Shown here in pieces: positions 5,537 to 8,898 of a stretch of DNA of 8,898 nucleotides; position 1 is the first letter of the stretch, and the number at the start of each line of letters is the position of its first letter. Below the pieces are notes generated by a model. The model had not been told where the DNA came from. It searched no databases and saw only the letters and a list, made by a program, of their open reading frames with translations. The translations under genes were made by a program, and so were the position numbers. This stretch comes from Acidobacteriota bacterium (GTDB lineage: Bacteria; Acidobacteriota; Terriglobia; UBA7540), in NCBI GenBank assembly GCA_003165615.1, contig PLWR01000251.1, positions 1 to 8,898 of the forward strand. Reading direction: 5' to 3'.

Positions 5537-6394
5537 CTACAGCTCCACGAACTCCGCCTGCACCTTCTTCGGCAGCAGGCCTCTTTCATAACCGCGGTCG
5601 AGCAGCGTCTGCACTGCCAGGCGCCCGCGATCACCATAATCAAGCGTCCATTCATTCACGTACATGGCCACAAAGCGGTCCGCCGTGGAGGTGTCGAGAC
5701 CACGTCCGAACTGCAAGGCGTAGTTCAGGGCCTCTTCGCGATTGTCGAGCGCATACTGGATGCTTTCCTTCAGCAAATTCGCCGCGGCGCGCACCGTGCG
5801 ATGATCCAGCGATCGCAGGATGAGGTTACCGCCCAGAGGCAGCGGCAGGCCGGTTTCCTGATGCCACCATTCACCCAAGTCCACAATTTTCTTCAAGCCC
5901 GACTCGGCATAGGTTAACTGGCCTTCGTGGATCACCACGCCGGCGTCGGCATCGCCCCGGCTGACGGTTTCCAGAATCTCGTCGAAGGGGGTGAAAATGG
6001 GCTCAATGTCGCGTTCATAGAGTTGCATCACCAGGAAGGCGGTGGTCATTTTTCCGGGTATGGCCACGCGCTTGCCGCGCAGCCCCTCCGCGCCCGGGGT
6101 GGAACGAGCCACCACGATGGGGCCGTAGCGCTCGCCAAAGCTCGCGCCCGACGGCAGCAGGATATAGCGCTCCGCCAGATAGGGGTAGGCGTGGAAGGAA
6201 GCAGCCGTAATATCGTAAACACCCTGTAACGCCTTTTGGTTCAATGACTCGATGTCCTCAAGAATGTGCTTGAACACCAAATTATGGGTGCGAAGCTTCT
6301 TGGTGGCGAGCGCGTAGAACATAAAAGCGTCGTCGGAGTCCGGGCTGTGTGCCAGCTTCAGTTCTATGACGCGCGGCTTGGTTTCGTCGGACAT
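5537..6394 (-). CDS. mqnD: 1,4-dihydroxy-6-naphthoate synthase, futalosine menaquinone pathway
   Basis: MqnD converts cyclic dehypoxanthinyl futalosine to 1,4-dihydroxy-6-naphthoate, the last dedicated step before prenylation in the chorismate-to-menaquinone route used by bacteria without men genes. The 285-residue product has a periplasmic-binding-protein-like fold. Marks of MqnD, as opposed to the related MqnA, are AHSPDSDDAFMF (15-26), LLPSGASFGERYGPIVV (79-95), AIPGKMTTAFL (111-121), FDEILETVSRGDADAGVVIHEG (137-158, with His156 the likely catalytic base), and GLPLPLGGN (182-190). I chose the ATG at 6394. The frame is open to 6499, but those 35 residues look unlike the family and cross the candidate promoter. 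No strong SD is visible. No other mqn gene is in the window, so the pathway is scattered or lies outside. Confidence 0.9.
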   Translation of the reverse strand: MSDETKPRVIELKLAHSPDSDDAFMFYALATKKLRTHNLVFKHILEDIESLNQKALQGVYDITAASFHAYPYLAERYILLPSGASFGERYGPIVVARSTPGAEGLRGKRVAIPGKMTTAFLVMQLYERDIEPIFTPFDEILETVSRGDADAGVVIHEGQLTYAESGLKKIVDLGEWWHQETGLPLPLGGNLILRSLDHRTVRAAANLLKESIQYALDNREEALNYALQFGRGLDTSTADRFVAMYVNEWTLDYGDRGRLAVQTLLDRGYERGLLPKKVQAEFVEL

Positions 6395-6493
6395 TTGCTT
6401 TATCGAGGTTGCCGTGCCTGATCTCAACGCAAAATCTTCGCTTGATGTAAGGGAACATTCTACCACAGGTGGCCAAACGGCACTTGCCAGCCC

Positions 6494-6520
6494 GCACAAT
6501 ATAACAACATTATATCGTGC
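6494..6520 (-). promoter_or_regulatory. Operator-like dyad overlapping a -10 upstream of mqnD
   Basis: GCACAATATA (6494-6503) and TATATCGTGC (6511-6520) are inverted repeats with one mismatch in ten and a 7-base centre. On the minus strand a perfect TATAAT (6514 to 6509) lies within the right arm and centre, with transcription expected near 6502, about 108 bases before the mqnD ATG. The -35 is poor. A symmetric site covering the -10 and start would suit a repressor that blocks polymerase. The region around it is A/T-rich, which raises the chance of fortuitous dyads. It may also act as a hairpin. Confidence 0.45.
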
Positions 6521-6624
6521 AGAAAAATAAAAGATATCTATTTATGGAATACCCACTTTTAATGTAGGTGAATACGTGCTTCCTGACCCGCTGGGCCGTA
6601 CAGGCGCCGCCGGGAGGTTCGTTC

Positions 6625-8028
6625 TCAAGACTTCGCGGCAGGCGCGGACGCGTCCAAACGGGCGCGAATGGCGCGCTTGGCCCGCAGCGCGGCTGCCGCC
6701 ACGTCGTTATCCTGGTCGTGTTCGAGCCGGTCGAGTTGTTGCAGACTGCCCTGATCTCCGCTATACATCAGCACCACGCACAAGCGCTTGCGAATACCGT
6801 TGTCCGGGCTCTGTAAGTACGGGTAGAGCTTGGGAAGGAAAGCCGGGTCGCGGGCGAGTTCAGTCAGGTACGCGCGGGCCACATCACCCCTCGTCTTCGT
6901 GCCCAAGTCGCTCACCACGTAGGTCACGCCATCATCCTTGCCCAAAGCGGCAAGGGCAAATTCCATGGCCAGTTTGGCGCTCGCGTCTTTTTCCGCCAGG
7001 AGGGCCTTTTGCAACTCGCCCAGACATTGCGGATCGGCGGCGCGCGCCAGTCCCTCCCCTGCCCCCTGGCGAATGTCCTTGTTATCGCTCCACAACGCCT
7101 GGGTAAACAGTGGTACGGATACCTTATCGCCCAGGTAAGCCAACCCCTGCATCGCCGCGGCCTTGTCTTTCTGGTCCGAATCACTCTGGAAGATCAACTG
7201 CATCTTGGAGAGGGCGGCTTTCGTCCGCAGGATGCCGGCCGTAACGCAGGCATCGCGTTTGATGTCCTTGTTGGGCGAGTCGAGCAAGTCAACCAGCTTC
7301 GGACCCGCGTCCATGTCCTTGATCTTGGCGAGGGAATTCAGCGCTTCGCGGGCTAGGTCGGGATCGGAAGAGTGCGCCGCGGCCACCAAATCCGCTGACG
7401 CCGCCTTGGCCAGAAGGATTCCCAACCCCTTGGCGGCTTCGCGCGACGCCGCATTCGAATGCGTGTCCTTCATCGCCGCAATCAAGGTGGTGATGACAGT
7501 GGGGTCCACGGAGACTCCCGGGTCAACTTTGGTATCGTCCGGCTGGAAATGGCTGGTGGCGCGCTCCCAGTTCCTACTCATAAACCCCGTCCAGCCGGAC
7601 TTCGGCAGGACGCCGGAATAATACCCGGTCAGGCATTGCTCCGCGGTAACCCGCACCCCCTCGTCCAGGTCCTTGGCGGCCTGCTCCAGCGGCGGCAAAA
7701 CATCGGACTGATGAATCTGCGCCAGCGCCAGCACCACCTCACGCCGCACCTTGGAGCTGGAATCACCGAGCGCCGCTGCCAACGCGGGAATAGTGCTGGG
7801 GTCTCCATCCTTCCCCAAATCCTGCGCGGCCTTGGCGCGAACGCTTTCAGTGTGCCCCTGCTTCAAGAGCATGACCGCGGGGTTGTTGCTCGTCGCGGGC
7901 GCCGGAGATGCGGTGGCGGGCGCGGCAGGTGGAGTGGCGGGCTTGTCAGCCTGCGCCCACACCGCTAAGGCACTTGCCAGGGTAAACGTAAGAAAGAAGA
8001 GCACCATCAACCGGTAAGAATGCTTCAT
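6625..8028 (-). CDS. Exported HEAT-repeat protein
   Basis: The 467-residue product begins with a signal peptide: MKHSYR, then LMVLFFLTFTLASALAVWAQA with cleavage near residue 26. A Pro/Ala linker follows (29-50). The rest is a chain of HEAT-type helical pairs of about 30-35 residues, for example VRAKAAQDLGKDGDPSTIPALAAAL, VRREVVLALAQI and EGVRVTAEQCL. These are the PBS-lyase/HEAT_2 style repeats that form curved protein-binding scaffolds. A region at about 140-180 with Trp residues (KSGWTGFMSRNWERA) interrupts the pattern. No catalytic motif is seen, so a periplasmic scaffold or adaptor is likely and the partner unknown. I chose the ATG at 8028, with GAGG six bases before it and the signal peptide starting at once. 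An upstream ATG (8052) adds eight residues with charge unlike a signal peptide. It is separated by 150 bases from the zinc-ribbon gene before it. Confidence 0.85.
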   Translation of the reverse strand: MKHSYRLMVLFFLTFTLASALAVWAQADKPATPPAAPATASPAPATSNNPAVMLLKQGHTESVRAKAAQDLGKDGDPSTIPALAAALGDSSSKVRREVVLALAQIHQSDVLPPLEQAAKDLDEGVRVTAEQCLTGYYSGVLPKSGWTGFMSRNWERATSHFQPDDTKVDPGVSVDPTVITTLIAAMKDTHSNAASREAAKGLGILLAKAASADLVAAAHSSDPDLAREALNSLAKIKDMDAGPKLVDLLDSPNKDIKRDACVTAGILRTKAALSKMQLIFQSDSDQKDKAAAMQGLAYLGDKVSVPLFTQALWSDNKDIRQGAGEGLARAADPQCLGELQKALLAEKDASAKLAMEFALAALGKDDGVTYVVSDLGTKTRGDVARAYLTELARDPAFLPKLYPYLQSPDNGIRKRLCVVLMYSGDQGSLQQLDRLEHDQDNDVAAAALRAKRAIRARLDASAPAAKS

Positions 8029-8093
8029 TTTATCCTCGTGGACTCTGCACATTCACCCCCCCCTGCGGCCCTCGCTCCACCGCCTCCTTGCTT

Positions 8094-8166
8094 GCCAGCG
8101 CTGGCGTGAGGTCGGGGCGTCCGCCCAAGGGTTTTGCCCGGCCGGGACAGTTCACCCGGCCGGGCA
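8094..8166. repeat. Cluster of GC palindromes between the zinc-ribbon and HEAT genes
   Basis: Three structures lie in 73 bases. GCCAGCGCTGGC (8094-8105) is a perfect 12-base palindrome. GGGCG-TC-CGCCC (8115-8126) is a 5-bp dyad with a 2-base centre. TGCCCGGCCGGG (8135-8146) and CCCGGCCGGGCA (8155-8166) form a perfect 12-bp stem around an 8-base loop. CCCGGCCGGG is itself a palindrome, so it occurs as a direct repeat 18 bases apart as well as an inverted one. The large stem begins 13 bases after the zinc-ribbon stop codon and may terminate or protect that transcript. On the minus strand it is followed by AAAAC, not by a U-run, so it is not a standard intrinsic terminator. Confidence 0.7.
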
Positions 8167-8178
8167 TGGGGAGTCCTG

Positions 8179-8889
8179 CTATTTTCCAAAGCTGGAAAGG
8201 GTAATCTTGGTTTTCCCGGAGGCTTGATCGGGGGCGATGGCCACGTTGACAACCCCGTTCGAACCCACGACTTGCACCACGGCTTGCCCGCCACTCTGGG
8301 TTACCATCGCGCTTGCCCCCAGCTTCCCCTTGTAGAAAGCCAACACCGTATCCACTGAGTCGCTGGTGACCAACTGCTGGAGATTGACCCCGCCCATTCC
8401 CGTAATGCTCTCATTTCCACCCGGAGGAGCGGTGGCGCCAGGATAGGCCAGGCTCGCAAGATCAGGCGCCAGCCCAACACTTGGGGTCGCAGGAGCCGGC
8501 GTGGGAGCCACCGGCTGCGTTTGCACTTCCCGCGTTCCCATGGGCCGGGGGAAGGTGGTTTGGACTTGTTTCTCAAACTGGTTTATCCCCTTCTTGGCGC
8601 GATAAAGCATGTATACGCACGACCCAATGCTCAACAGGCCGAGGAAAAAAATCACCGCCACGACAATCAAAATGATTTTTACCACCGGGCTGCCTGACTT
8701 GGCCGCCGGGGCCGCCCCAGCCGTGGCCGCAGCCGCAACCGGAACTGGACGGGCCACCACGACCGGGGCCGCCGTTGGCGGTGCTTGCGGCGCAGGCGCG
8801 GCAGGCTGACCAACCGTTGCCCCGCAGCCCGTGCAGAATTTCATCCCCTCCCCCATCGGGGAGCCACATTTTGTGCAGAATTGAGCCAT
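8179..8889 (-). CDS. Zinc-ribbon membrane protein with extracytoplasmic C-terminal domain
   Basis: The 236-residue product has an N-terminal zinc ribbon, FCTKCGSPMGEGMKFCTGCG, with Cys at 5, 8, 19 and 22 in the CxxC-x10-CxxC spacing of small structural ribbons. A Pro/Ala/Val-rich linker (29-64) is followed by one strong transmembrane helix (about 70-96, VVKIILIVVAVIFFLGLLSIG). A second low-complexity linker (111-140) leads to a small C-terminal domain (about 145-236) with LASLAYPGATAPP, SDSVDTVLAFYKGKLG and beta strands VVQVVGSNGVVNVAIAP. The ribbon should lie in the cytoplasm and the last domain outside, as no signal peptide is present. I know no assigned function; this ribbon plus single-helix architecture is widespread among uncharacterised bacterial proteins. 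The ATG is at 8889, nine bases from the window edge, so its SD and promoter cannot be judged. Confidence 0.8.
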   Translation of the reverse strand: MAQFCTKCGSPMGEGMKFCTGCGATVGQPAAPAPQAPPTAAPVVVARPVPVAAAATAGAAPAAKSGSPVVKIILIVVAVIFFLGLLSIGSCVYMLYRAKKGINQFEKQVQTTFPRPMGTREVQTQPVAPTPAPATPSVGLAPDLASLAYPGATAPPGGNESITGMGGVNLQQLVTSDSVDTVLAFYKGKLGASAMVTQSGGQAVVQVVGSNGVVNVAIAPDQASGKTKITLSSFGK

Positions 8890-8898
8890 CGGATGTTC

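Noticed and set aside
6395..6499. 35-residue N-terminal extension of mqnD
   Set aside because: It contains no family sequence and reaches into the candidate promoter dyad. The ATG at 6394 gives normal family length.
8029..8052. Upstream ATG (MCRVHEDK) for the HEAT-repeat protein
   Set aside because: It places acidic residues before the signal peptide, and the ATG at 8028 has GAGG at proper distance.
1..8898. A defence, toxin-antitoxin, prophage or biosynthetic cluster
   Set aside because: All long coding regions are explained by housekeeping or envelope genes. No nuclease, integrase, methylase or synthase motif was seen apart from the transposase fragment.

Overview
The window is GC-rich bacterial chromosome. 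Single-gene evidence points to an Acidobacteriota-like organism: a futalosine-pathway menaquinone gene (mqnD), a secreted FecR-domain protein with a Gly/Ala-rich tail, a zinc-ribbon membrane protein, a secreted HEAT-repeat protein, and spacers built from short degenerate repeats. This taxonomic reading is an inference from gene types and style; nothing in the window is phylogenetically decisive.

Layout. At the left edge (1-39, minus strand) lie the first 13 codons of an IS200/IS605-type Y1 transposase that runs out of the window. It is preceded by a leader whose perfect 10-bp hairpin buries its Shine-Dalgarno, and by two more hairpins that may belong to the element's left end. From 193 rightward on the plus strand a consensus -10 leads into a probable three-gene run: shikimate kinase (aroK), an unrecognised exported protein that probably starts at a CTG, and a UDP-glucuronate 4-epimerase-like sugar-nucleotide epimerase. 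A convergent spacer with a hairpin terminator follows (about 2612-2661).

Everything to the right is on the minus strand, read right to left: zinc-ribbon membrane protein, HEAT-repeat exported protein, mqnD, a YajR-like MFS transporter without the C-terminal domain, and the FecR-domain protein. The FecR gene has a fully consensus sigma-70-type promoter. The minus-strand genes are separated by spacers of roughly 125 to 500 bases, so they look like mostly independent transcription units, not one operon.

The genes are largely housekeeping or envelope functions: aromatic amino acid precursor synthesis, menaquinone synthesis, surface-sugar precursors, transport and envelope proteins. No defence system, CRISPR array, prophage or biosynthetic cluster is visible. 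The most distinctive signals are non-coding: (i) the SD-sequestering hairpin of the transposase, (ii) a spacer at 5405-5529 built from heptamer repeats in two sequence families and two orientations, (iii) an operator-like dyad overlapping the mqnD -10, and (iv) a cluster of perfect GC palindromes at 8094-8166. A 34-codon small ORF with its own SD sits in the longest spacer.
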